From NCBI GenBank assembly GCA_030147455.1, contig JASKZU010000120.1, forward strand, positions 1 to 5,104: a stretch of DNA of 5,104 bases, read 5' to 3'. The notes under the pieces were generated by a model. That model saw only the letters and a list, made by a program, of their open reading frames with translations, had not been told where the DNA came from and searched no databases. Origin of the DNA: Planococcus sp. (in: firmicutes). GTDB taxonomy: Bacteria; Bacillota; Bacilli; Bacillales_A; Planococcaceae. This document shows, piece after piece, positions 1-4,892 of this stretch. Made by a program: the position numbers and the translations under genes. Position 1 is the stretch's first letter, and every line of letters starts with the position of its first letter.

Positions 1-53
1 TGGCAGGCCTTTATCTTATTGCACAAAGCCGCAAGGGGCGAAAGGCGGAATAA
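1..53 (+). CDS. C-terminal end of an upstream gene (partial)
   Basis: An open frame entering from the left edge ends at TAA 51-53 and gives the 16 residues AGLYLIAQSRKGRKAE. A short hydrophobic run (AGLYLIA) followed by a basic tail fits the last membrane helix of a small membrane protein with a cytoplasmic end. The next gene starts 3 nt after the stop and its ribosome binding site lies inside this tail, so the two are probably co-transcribed and translationally coupled. From memory, CtaG-like genes of this type in Bacillales often follow a DUF2243 membrane protein gene, which would fit, but 16 residues cannot prove the family. Reading frame and stop are seen; identity is a guess. Confidence 0.5.
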   Translation, partial: AGLYLIAQSRKGRKAE

Positions 54-56
54 AAG

Positions 57-839
57 ATGAGTTACCACGGCATGCAGCAAATAAACGCAGGATCTAATAT
101 TTTCATCGTGGCAGCAGCCGTAACGGCAGCTGCTTTATATTGCATATTGGCGTTTTGGACAAGCCGGAGCTATAAAAAATGGCCGCTTCAGCGTTATTTT
201 CTTTGGATTGCCGGCATTGCAGCGGCGGCAGGAGCAATTGCGGGCCCGCTCGGTGAAGCTGCGCAATCGAGTTTTCACGCCCATATGGCCAGCCATTTGC
301 TGTTAGGAATGCTTGCTCCGCTTTTATTGCTATATGCTAAGCCGGCAACGCTCGCACTTCGAAGTTTGCCTAAAAAAGGCGCGCGCAAATTAAGCCGTCT
401 TCTTCACAGCAAATTTGTTTTAGGAATCAGTCATCCTGTGGTGGCCGCATTGCTGAACACAGGAGGTTTGGCCGTGGTTTACCGGACGGATGTATTTGTG
501 TGGATGCACCAATACACACTTGTCTACTGGATTGTTCACCTGCATATGTTTCTTGCAGGATATTTATTCGTGTCGGTAATCTTATATGCAGATATCAGCC
601 CGCAGAGGCATTCTTATATGATTCGCACAGCGGTATTGATTGCGGCATTTGCCGGCCACAAAATTTTGGCGAAATCGCTGTATGCGATGCCGCCACCCGG
701 AGTTGCGACTGCGGATGCACAGTCGGGCGCCTTGTTTATGTATTACGGCGGCGACTTGATCGATCTCGCTATGATCATTTTACTGTGCTGGAACTGGTAT
801 AAGGCAAGCGCACCGGGAAGAAGGGTGCGGCCTGTTTAG
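57..839 (+). CDS. Cytochrome c oxidase assembly protein, caa3_CtaG family
   Basis: A 260-residue polytopic membrane protein. About seven hydrophobic segments are visible, near residues 15-34, 47-65, 79-101, 121-141, 153-177, 191-209 and 225-245. Recognisable family features are the histidine cluster H74, H76 and H80 leading into a Leu/Pro-rich helix (SHLLLGMLAPLLLL), H161 and H163 in the fifth helix (HLHMFLAGY), and H201-K202 in AGHKILAKSLY. In the caa3_CtaG family (PF09678) such proteins act in the cytoplasmic membrane in maturation of the caa3-type oxidase; B. subtilis CtaG is needed for active caa3 oxidase. The histidines suggest metal (copper) handling, which is inference. The ATG at 57 has AAGGCGG 8 nt upstream and follows the previous stop by 3 nt. 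No oxidase subunit gene is visible, so it may be a stand-alone paralogue, and I give no symbol. The protein is somewhat shorter than my recollection of B. subtilis CtaG. Confidence 0.88.
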   Translation: MSYHGMQQINAGSNIFIVAAAVTAAALYCILAFWTSRSYKKWPLQRYFLWIAGIAAAAGAIAGPLGEAAQSSFHAHMASHLLLGMLAPLLLLYAKPATLALRSLPKKGARKLSRLLHSKFVLGISHPVVAALLNTGGLAVVYRTDVFVWMHQYTLVYWIVHLHMFLAGYLFVSVILYADISPQRHSYMIRTAVLIAAFAGHKILAKSLYAMPPPGVATADAQSGALFMYYGGDLIDLAMIILLCWNWYKASAPGRRVRPV

Positions 840-855
840 CTTTTCAGCGACAGGC
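830..855 (+). terminator. Weak hairpin over the stop of the CtaG-like gene
   Basis: GCCTGT (830-835) pairs with ACAGGC (850-855), with two extra inner pairs (GC 839-840 with GC 847-848) and small bulges. It is followed by TATTTATTTAT rather than a clean T run. It overlaps the stop codon at 837-839. It may be an inefficient terminator for the CtaG-like operon; no better one is present before the next gene. Confidence 0.3.
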
Positions 856-906
856 TATTTATTTATACAGCGGCTGCCATGCAGACGGACGGAAACCAAA
901 AAACAA

Positions 907-915
907 TGGTAGAAT
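907..915 (+). promoter_or_regulatory. Extended -10 promoter element for the EVE-HNH gene
   Basis: TGG followed by TAGAAT makes an extended -10 (TGnTAnAAT) 35 nt upstream of the ATG at 950. No good -35 lies 16-18 bp upstream (the bases there read GGACGG), so activity would rest on the extended -10. The placement gives a leader of about 28 nt that contains the AGGAGG at 933-938. Pattern-based call only. Confidence 0.4.
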
Positions 916-949
916 AGAGGAAAGGACTTGTCAGGAGGAACAAAACGCA

Positions 950-1837
950 ATGAATAGTTATATTGTGATGCAGGGAGAAACATACCGGGAAGAAAAGCGG
1001 CTCGGTATATTAAAGACGGCTACACTGGATAAAGCGGGAACAACGCCGCATTCCTGGGAACGGATGAAGTTACTGGAAAAAGGGGACCGGACGTTTCATT
1101 ATGTCAAAGGGGCCATTGTTGCAGTGGGAACCATTCAAGAAAAAGCCAAAGCATCGTCAACTGGCGCGGATGCCTATTGGCAGGCGCCATGCGAATATTT
1201 GGAATTGGATGATGCACTAGAAATTTCACCGCATATCGAAAGTTTGAACAAGCATATGCCGCTGAAATATGCAGCCTTTCAACCGGATGGAAACGGCAAT
1301 TCCGGCTATTTATATCCGTGCAATGAAGAATTGGCGCTGCATTTCGTCGGTTTGTTGGCGGCTTCCAAATGGCGGCAAATCGAACAGCTCGAATTCGCCT
1401 ATGATGCAGTGCGGACAGAAAAGTACAACTCGCTGACAGCGTGGATGATGGACAGTGAATTTTTAATCCGCCGAAAACTTTCCCGGTTTACCGAGCAGTT
1501 TTCAGCTCGGATACGCGAGCGGTGGGGCGGAAGTTGTGCCGTCTGTGGACTGGAGAACCCCGTGCTCTTAAAGGCGGTCTATAGCAAGCCATGGAAGGAC
1601 AGCTTAGACCACGAACGAGTTGATCCCGCGAACGGTGTTTTATTATGCGCCAATCATGCGGCGCTGTATGAAAGTGGTCAAATCGCATTTACAGGGATTG
1701 GAACATTGCGTTTGTCAGGAGCAGTTGAGGCAGATCCGGCGAAGTACGGGTTGCGAAAAAACTTGCGCATTTCAGCTGGTGAAGACAACGTCAACTATTT
1801 GCGCTGGCACCGAAATAATGTTTTTACGAATTATTGA
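950..1837 (+). CDS. EVE-like/HNH_2 two-domain protein, type IV restriction-like, HNH base His replaced
   Basis: A 295-residue protein. Residues ~3-135 match the N-terminal module I recall from Bacillales HNH proteins: YIVMQG-TY-EEK, PHSWERMK (33-40), KGD..FHYVKG (44-54) and GNSGYLYPCNEELAL (116-130). This looks like an EVE/PUA-type reader of modified bases. Residues ~140-192 form a helical linker. Residues 196-247 are an HNH_2-type domain: CAVCG, LLKAVYSKPW, DPANGVLLCANHAALY. The protein ends YLRWHRNNVF, usual for this class. EVE-HNH proteins are known as cytosine-modification-dependent nucleases that cut incoming phage DNA. Here the family's usual A-S-H-I-K-P-W reads A-V-Y-S-K-P-W, so the expected general-base His is Y211 (codon TAT 1580-1582). 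N228 and H236 remain. C196, C199, C233 and H236 could form a zinc site. AGGAGG (933-938) lies 11 nt before the ATG. No methylase or McrB-like partner is adjacent. Alternative: an inactive or repurposed DNA-binding protein. Confidence 0.75.
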   Translation: MNSYIVMQGETYREEKRLGILKTATLDKAGTTPHSWERMKLLEKGDRTFHYVKGAIVAVGTIQEKAKASSTGADAYWQAPCEYLELDDALEISPHIESLNKHMPLKYAAFQPDGNGNSGYLYPCNEELALHFVGLLAASKWRQIEQLEFAYDAVRTEKYNSLTAWMMDSEFLIRRKLSRFTEQFSARIRERWGGSCAVCGLENPVLLKAVYSKPWKDSLDHERVDPANGVLLCANHAALYESGQIAFTGIGTLRLSGAVEADPAKYGLRKNLRISAGEDNVNYLRWHRNNVFTNY

Positions 1838-1842
1838 TTTTG

Positions 1843-1869
1843 AAGAATGCGCTCATGCGTATTCTTTTT
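1843..1869 (+). terminator. First of two tandem terminators after the EVE-HNH gene
   Basis: A 10-bp stem, AAGAATGCGC (1843-1852) with GCGTATTCTT (1857-1866), contains one G-T wobble and a TCAT loop. It runs directly into five T residues (1865-1869). It begins 6 nt after the TGA stop at 1835-1837, a normal place for an intrinsic terminator. Confidence 0.75.
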
Positions 1870-1870
1870 C

Positions 1871-1902
1871 AAGTTGCCGAAAAAACTTCGGCAGCTTTTT
1901 TT
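1871..1902 (+). terminator. Second tandem terminator after the EVE-HNH gene
   Basis: An 11-bp stem, AAGTTGCCGAA (1871-1881) with TTCGGCAGCTT (1887-1897), has one G-T wobble, a 5-nt loop and a run of seven T residues (1896-1902). It is the stronger of the pair and starts 1 nt after the T run of the first hairpin. It isolates the downstream LacI-family gene from upstream transcription. Confidence 0.88.
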
Positions 1903-1994
1903 GTGTTCCAGCCGGATAAATTCCGTGGGTATGTATGCAGTTGGTTGCGAAATTCAGTCTAAAGGAAATTTATTCTGAATCCTATCCATTATTA

Positions 1995-2003
1995 TGGTAT
2001 AGT
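1995..2003 (+). promoter_or_regulatory. Extended -10 promoter of the LacI-family gene
   Basis: TGG followed by TATAGT (1998-2003) is a good extended -10. The hexamer 17 bp upstream is CTGAAT (1975-1980), a poor -35 with only TGA matching. Transcription would start near 2009-2011, inside the dyad at 2005-2021. CTGAAT is also the right half of a loose inverted repeat with ATTCAG at 1952-1957. Confidence 0.55.
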
Positions 2004-2004
2004 A

Positions 2005-2021
2005 TATTCAATAGATGAATA
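2005..2021 (+). promoter_or_regulatory. Candidate operator dyad overlapping the LacI-gene transcription start
   Basis: TATTCA-N5-TGAATA is a perfect inverted repeat with 6-bp arms, starting 2 bp after the -10 hexamer and covering the predicted start site. A repressor bound here would block initiation, so autoregulation by the LacI-family product is possible. The centre (ATAGA) lacks the CG typical of many LacI/GalR operators, and the region is AT-rich, so chance is not excluded. A related short dyad, ATTC-T-GAAT, lies at 1972-1980. Confidence 0.35.
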
Positions 2022-2025
2022 AAAG

Positions 2026-2031
2026 AGGAGG
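2026..2031 (+). promoter_or_regulatory. Ribosome binding site that decides the LacI-gene start
   Basis: AGGAGG ends 9 nt before the ATG at 2041 but only 3 nt before the in-frame TTG at 2035. The usual Bacillales spacing is about 6-10 nt, so ATG 2041 is the start and TTG 2035 is not. Confidence 0.85.
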
Positions 2032-2040
2032 AGATTGAAT

Positions 2041-3015
2041 ATGGTATCCACGACTGAAGTAGCGAAATATGCAGGAGTTTCACAAACAACAGTATCTCGT
2101 GTATTAAACCGGCCTGAACAAGTAAGAAAAGAAACGTATGACAAAGTCATGCATGCGCTAAAAGAGCTGAATTATGGCCATTCGGTTCATCATGAGCCAG
2201 CTCATGAACCTTCAAAAGACATTTTGCTATTAGTAGGCGCAGATTATGCAGGCGATGTGTTTAGCATGGTGCGGGAACTGACTGAACAAATTCAACCAAC
2301 AGGGAACCACCTCTCTGTCCGCTTGTTGACTGGAGACGAAACCAAAGAAGATTTTCAGCGCTTTATTCAGCAAGCTAAAAGCACCATCAGCATCGGAACG
2401 CTTCCGGAGATGGGAGCATCGGCACAGGACATTATGCAAATTGAAGATGCCACTGCTTTAGAGACGGAATTCGATAGCCAATCTGCCGCAAATCTAGCGA
2501 CGAGCTATTTGGCTGAACAACAGCACGAACGAATCGGCTGGATCGGAAGAGACCGCTCGGATCACAGCGAGCGGCTGCAAGGATACTACGAGGGGTTGGC
2601 CGCACATCAGCTAAAACTGAGAAAAAAACACGTCCATATCCTTCAACACCCAGAAGACTTCGATTTGCTGGCAGTCGAACTGCGGTCGATGAAAAAACCG
2701 ACTACGGCTTTTGTGGCAGCTTGTTATGAAGACGGGGCGGCGCTTATAAATGCATTAAAGCAAGCAGGGCATAAAGTGCCAAAAGATATCAGCGTAATTT
2801 CAATCGGCACACCAGAACAGGACACGGAAGTGGCCTTGACGACAGTTAAACCGGTTGCCGAGAAACAAACGCCGATCCAACGGCTGATTAAGCAGATCGC
2901 TTTAAATATGGAAGGTGCAACCCATGGTGAAACTGCACAAAATGAACTTCAAATCGACAATCAAAAAACAGTGAAAGCAATCAAAAACTCAAAGAAAAAG
3001 AAGAACAAAAAATAA
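2041..3015 (+). CDS. LacI-family transcriptional regulator, atypical hinge
   Basis: A 324-residue cytoplasmic DNA-binding regulator when started at ATG 2041. Residues 3-45 are a clear LacI helix-turn-helix: TTEVAKYAGVS, recognition helix SQTTVSRVLN (14-23), then helix 3 ending ELNY. The effector-binding half (about 53-300) follows the Peripla_BP_3 layout but is divergent: ILLLVGADY, SAANLATSYLAEQQHERIGWIGR, TTAFVAACYEDGAALINALKQAGHKVPKDISVISIG and LTTVKP match family blocks. The segment between subdomain strands where members usually carry DGII and PVV motifs is shortened. The hinge region (46-60, GHSVHHEPAHEPSKD) has normal length but lacks the A-x-x-L hinge-helix motif. The last ~15 residues are lysine-rich (KNSKKKKNKK), and the end of the gene is A-rich. 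Terminators close both sides, so it is monocistronic, and no sugar transport or catabolic genes lie nearby; effector and targets cannot be inferred. Confidence 0.9.
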   Translation: MVSTTEVAKYAGVSQTTVSRVLNRPEQVRKETYDKVMHALKELNYGHSVHHEPAHEPSKDILLLVGADYAGDVFSMVRELTEQIQPTGNHLSVRLLTGDETKEDFQRFIQQAKSTISIGTLPEMGASAQDIMQIEDATALETEFDSQSAANLATSYLAEQQHERIGWIGRDRSDHSERLQGYYEGLAAHQLKLRKKHVHILQHPEDFDLLAVELRSMKKPTTAFVAACYEDGAALINALKQAGHKVPKDISVISIGTPEQDTEVALTTVKPVAEKQTPIQRLIKQIALNMEGATHGETAQNELQIDNQKTVKAIKNSKKKKNKK

Positions 3016-3056
3016 ACAAAAGCGGACTGTACAGATATTGTACGGTCCGCTTTTGT
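3016..3056. terminator. Long bidirectional terminator between convergent genes
   Basis: An 18-bp stem (3016-3033 with 3039-3056), one G-T wobble and a GATAT loop, directly after the TAA at 3013-3015. Pairing can extend 4 more positions outward, one a G-T wobble, through the stop codon itself. The plus strand exits into CTTTTGTTTGTTT and the minus strand into TTTTGTTTATTTTTTG. It fills the 45-bp gap between the LacI-family gene and the convergent YqcI/YcgG gene and should stop transcription from both. Confidence 0.93.
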
Positions 3057-3060
3057 TTGT

Positions 3061-3795
3061 TTAGTTTGTTTCTTTATGGGAGAACGGGCACTTGCCTTGA
3101 ACCGGCTCGATGTCATCCCCGATAAAGAATTGTTTCCATTCATTATGTTCTGGATCCCCAAAATGGCTAATATCAGGATGCGTCGGCAATTGATCCCATT
3201 TTTCTACGCGTTCACGCACTTTCTCACGCGACATGATGCCGCCTTTTTCTGTACCGGTCAAGCCTTCAAAAATTCGTCTTGGCTGAAAGCCGAGCACCAT
3301 GGCATTGCCCAAGTGGCGCGTACGCCGCTGCTTATAGGCAGGGGCATTGCCGAAAATAAAAATAGGCTCGCCTTTAAAATTGAAATCCCAAAGGTAATGG
3401 TCCGGATCGCGCGGAGCTTGGTCCGGCCATTCAGTATCGTCCATTTCATGAAGATACTGCAGAATATCCCAAAACTGTTGGCGGTATTGATTCAGGGCTC
3501 CTTCGGTTTCAAAAGGTTCCACAAAAACGAAAAGGCCATGGCGTTTGTGCTTCGGGTCTTCGAATAACTCGAGAAATGAAGCAACGGCTTCAGGAAGGGT
3601 AGACCAATCGTCTTGGCTTATGTATGCATAGCGCAGTTCGCCTTTTAACTCGCCGCTCATTCCAAAATAGCAAGGAAATGTTTTATCGGTGACTGTCTCA
3701 TGAAATGTTTTGTATTCCCGCAGCAGCCACTCAGGCAAATCCGAACGGGTTGAGAAATCTTCTTTTGTCAGTAAAGCAGTTGTTTTAGTTTCCAT
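3061..3795 (-). CDS. YqcI/YcgG family protein, possible heme-dependent N-hydroxylase
   Basis: A 244-residue soluble protein with no signal peptide or membrane segment. It shows the YqcI/YcgG (PF08892) layout: an N-terminal FPCYFG (40-45), RYAYIS (55-60), a middle block HGLFVFVEPFE (86-96) with a tryptophan-rich helix (QQFWDILQYLHEMD), DPDHYLWDFNFKGEPIFIFGNAPAY (130-154), the basic RRTRHLG (157-163), FQPRRIFE (170-177), and a C-terminal GKCPF (234-238). Length and order fit the family. Established members include heme-dependent hydroxylases of guanidino or arginine nitrogens in natural-product pathways (GntA of guanitoxin, AglA of argolaphos); most Bacillales copies have no known substrate. 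No biosynthetic genes sit beside this one, so a function beyond the family is inference. GGAGGA (3810-3805) lies 9 nt before the ATG at 3795. It has its own promoter (3924-3895) and a ~90-nt leader. Confidence 0.88.
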   Translation of the reverse strand: METKTTALLTKEDFSTRSDLPEWLLREYKTFHETVTDKTFPCYFGMSGELKGELRYAYISQDDWSTLPEAVASFLELFEDPKHKRHGLFVFVEPFETEGALNQYRQQFWDILQYLHEMDDTEWPDQAPRDPDHYLWDFNFKGEPIFIFGNAPAYKQRRTRHLGNAMVLGFQPRRIFEGLTGTEKGGIMSREKVRERVEKWDQLPTHPDISHFGDPEHNEWKQFFIGDDIEPVQGKCPFSHKETN

Positions 3796-3887
3796 CTATA
3801 ATAATCCTCCAATTTTAAATCTTACTTTAAAAGATGTTCCCTTTAATTATGGGAATAAAACACAGGTTCGCATATGGAATCAAAATT

Positions 3888-3918
3888 TTAACAAATTATA
3901 GAAAAACAATATTGTTAA
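3888..3918. promoter_or_regulatory. Palindromic operator candidate in the YqcI/YcgG promoter
   Basis: A perfect 12-bp palindrome, AACAATATTGTT (3905-3916), lies wholly within the 18-bp spacer between -35 and -10. A second inverted repeat, TTAACAA (3888-3894) with TTGTTAA (3912-3918), spans the -10 and overlaps the first. A dyad between the promoter hexamers is a classic site for a repressor or a MerR-type activator. No regulator can be named from the sequence, and the AT-rich background lowers certainty. Confidence 0.45.
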
Positions 3919-3924
3919 TATCAA
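3895..3924 (-). promoter_or_regulatory. Sigma-A promoter of the YqcI/YcgG gene
   Basis: On the minus strand, TTGATA (3924-3919, 5 of 6 to consensus) and TATAAT (3900-3895, perfect) are separated by 18 bp. This is the best promoter in the window. Transcription would begin near 3888, about 93 nt upstream of the ATG at 3795, leaving a leader with no obvious riboswitch fold. Confidence 0.75.
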
Positions 3925-3940
3925 GATGATAAAGTGCATT

Positions 3941-3966
3941 TGAATAAATATGAATATTTACGAATA
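3941..3966. repeat. Three GAATA copies at exact 10-bp intervals
   Basis: TGAATA (3941), TGAATA (3951) and CGAATA (3961) repeat with a 10-bp period, so they lie on the same face of the helix. The middle part also forms an inverted repeat, TAAATA (3945-3950) with TATTTA (3955-3960). They sit 17 bp upstream of the YqcI/YcgG -35 and about 80 bp upstream of the SGNH -10, so they could be activator-type direct repeats. The surrounding 150 bp (3811-3960) is only about 21% GC, so chance is a real alternative. Confidence 0.3.
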
Positions 3967-4045
3967 ACTTGCTTGATTCAATCGTGTAGAGATATTGAGT
4001 GTATTTTGGCTGAAGGCGTGAAACAGGAAGTTGAAGATAGAAATA

Positions 4046-4054
4046 TGATAAAAT
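4046..4054 (+). promoter_or_regulatory. Extended -10 promoter of the SGNH hydrolase gene
   Basis: TGA followed by TAAAAT (4049-4054) is an extended -10. No good -35 lies 16-18 bp upstream. The predicted start near 4061 leaves a short leader of about 27 nt that carries the ribosome binding site at 4068-4076. Confidence 0.5.
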
Positions 4055-4067
4055 AAAGAGAACGAAT

Positions 4068-4076
4068 AGGAGAGGG
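4068..4076 (+). promoter_or_regulatory. Ribosome binding site for the TTG-start SGNH gene
   Basis: AGGAGAGGG precedes the TTG at 4088; the AGAGGG part ends 11 nt before it. An in-frame TAG at 4067-4069 excludes any earlier start, and no ATG, GTG or TTG follows in frame before the GTG inside the catalytic block, so TTG 4088 is the only workable start. Confidence 0.7.
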
Positions 4077-4087
4077 CGTGCAACAGG

Positions 4088-4777
4088 TTGGGTCTAAAAT
4101 TCCAGTCGGGTGCCCTTGTAAAAAAGGCACTCAAACGAAAAAACAATCATGATAAAAAGTCACTTGATATAAAACAAATTATTGTGCTGGGCGATTCTGT
4201 AGCTTATGGGTACGGCACGACGGGCGGCATCGCTAAGCACCTGGCCGAGAGTTTTCCGTCAAGCCGTGTGTTGAATTACGGCATTAATGGGCTTACGAGC
4301 GACGGACTGTTAGAGAGAATGAAGTCTGGCCGTTGGCAAAAAGAGTTAAAACAAGCAGACTTAGTGCTGCTGAACATCGGTGGCAATGATCTGCTCCGCC
4401 AATATAAAAACGGCGGAGCCAAGGAATTGATCCGCCAGTTTTCTGCCTTAAAGCGCCGCTACCGCCAAAACCTGCTGGAGATTTACCGCTTGATTCGCCA
4501 AGACAACGAAGAAGTGGTCATTATCCAAAACAGTTTGTACAATTCGATGAATAAAGAAGCCCAGTATTTCGGGTTTACCGATTTATTGTTCCGTTTGTGG
4601 AATTCATCAATCGGTGCAAAAGGCGTCATTGTGGCCAACACGCGAAAAATGGGCAAGCAGCCGTCGATTTGGCTGGACTCGATTCATCCGAACGAAGAAG
4701 GCTATGCGCTAATGCATGAATTGCTGCTGGAAACCTTGCATTCTACCGGATTTGTCACTTCAAAAGAAACGAATTAA
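4088..4777 (+). CDS. SGNH/GDSL-type hydrolase (esterase/lipase fold)
   Basis: A 229-residue protein with all SGNH blocks in order. Block I is VLGDSVAYGYG (33-43) with nucleophile S37. Block II is NYGINGLTS (63-71) with the oxyanion glycine. Block III is GGND (98-101) with N100. Block V is DSIHP (197-201), giving the catalytic D197 and H200. The family hydrolyses esters, thioesters or carbohydrate O-acyl groups; the substrate cannot be read from the sequence. The first ~30 residues are basic (KKALKRKNNHDKK) with no signal peptide or transmembrane helix, so a cytoplasmic location is likely, unlike Bacillales relatives that carry an N-terminal anchor. The start is TTG 4088, forced by an upstream in-frame stop. 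The gene is divergent from the YqcI/YcgG gene and closed by its own terminator. All catalytic residues are present, so it should be active. Confidence 0.9.
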   Translation: MGLKFQSGALVKKALKRKNNHDKKSLDIKQIIVLGDSVAYGYGTTGGIAKHLAESFPSSRVLNYGINGLTSDGLLERMKSGRWQKELKQADLVLLNIGGNDLLRQYKNGGAKELIRQFSALKRRYRQNLLEIYRLIRQDNEEVVIIQNSLYNSMNKEAQYFGFTDLLFRLWNSSIGAKGVIVANTRKMGKQPSIWLDSIHPNEEGYALMHELLLETLHSTGFVTSKETN

Positions 4778-4810
4778 AAAAAGAAGCCTTAAATAGAGGC
4801 TTCTTTTTTT
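4776..4810 (+). terminator. Intrinsic terminator of the SGNH hydrolase gene
   Basis: A 14-bp stem (4776-4789 with 4797-4810), GC core AGAAGCCT with AGGCTTCT, flanked by A and T runs, and a 7-nt loop. It ends in seven T residues (4804-4810) and overlaps the TAA stop at 4775-4777. The A run on the 5' side lets it act in the minus direction as well. Confidence 0.93.
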
Positions 4811-4892
4811 CAGAGTGTTGAGTAAGACTACTTAGTACTAAATAGATTTCAAGTAAAGAGAAAAGTTAGATGAAAGAGATGAGAAAATCTCA

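Noticed and set aside
500..802. 100-residue plus-strand frame inside the CtaG-like gene
   Set aside because: It is an out-of-frame shadow of a clear seven-helix protein, rich in Cys and Arg, with no initiation signal.
1620..1919. 99-residue frame running from the EVE-HNH gene into its terminators
   Set aside because: It overlaps the conserved HNH region in another frame and extends through both terminator hairpins; no ribosome binding site.
2035..2040. TTG start at 2035 for the LacI-family gene
   Set aside because: It lies 3 nt from AGGAGG, too close for initiation; the ATG at 2041 has the right spacing and gives the normal LacI N-terminus.
950..3015. A restriction-regulator defence operon of the EVE-HNH and LacI-family genes
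   Set aside because: Two strong terminators separate them, the second gene has its own promoter, and there is no methylase, toxin or helicase partner.
3076..3567. 163-residue plus-strand open frame opposite the YqcI/YcgG gene
   Set aside because: It is antisense to a well-supported family member with its own promoter, has no ribosome binding site, and its composition fits an antisense shadow.
3851..3856. GGGAAT resembling a sigma-B -10 on the plus strand
   Set aside because: There is no GTTTAA-like -35 at 12-15 bp upstream, and no plus-strand gene starts within a sensible distance.
4078..4152. GTG-start small frame of 24 residues overlapping the SGNH start
   Set aside because: It is 5 nt from the AGGAG and so looks initiable, but the peptide is short and unrecognised, ends within the SGNH coding region, and is better explained as chance in the leader. 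It would matter only if ribosome profiling showed it acting as a leader peptide.
3061..4777. Shared C-terminal K-E-T-N of the YqcI/YcgG and SGNH proteins
   Set aside because: Only the last few residues agree, the codons differ, and the proteins are otherwise unrelated; chance.
4832..4841. TTAGTACTAA 10-bp palindrome downstream of the SGNH terminator
   Set aside because: It is perfect but isolated, in AT-rich DNA with no promoter or gene beside it; compatible with chance.
4877..4892. GAGAT/ATCTC or TGAGA/TCTCA hairpin as a left inverted end of the GC-rich element
   Set aside because: The stem is only 5 bp and has no matching copy at the right side of the block, and no target-site duplication is visible, so it does not support a transposon end.
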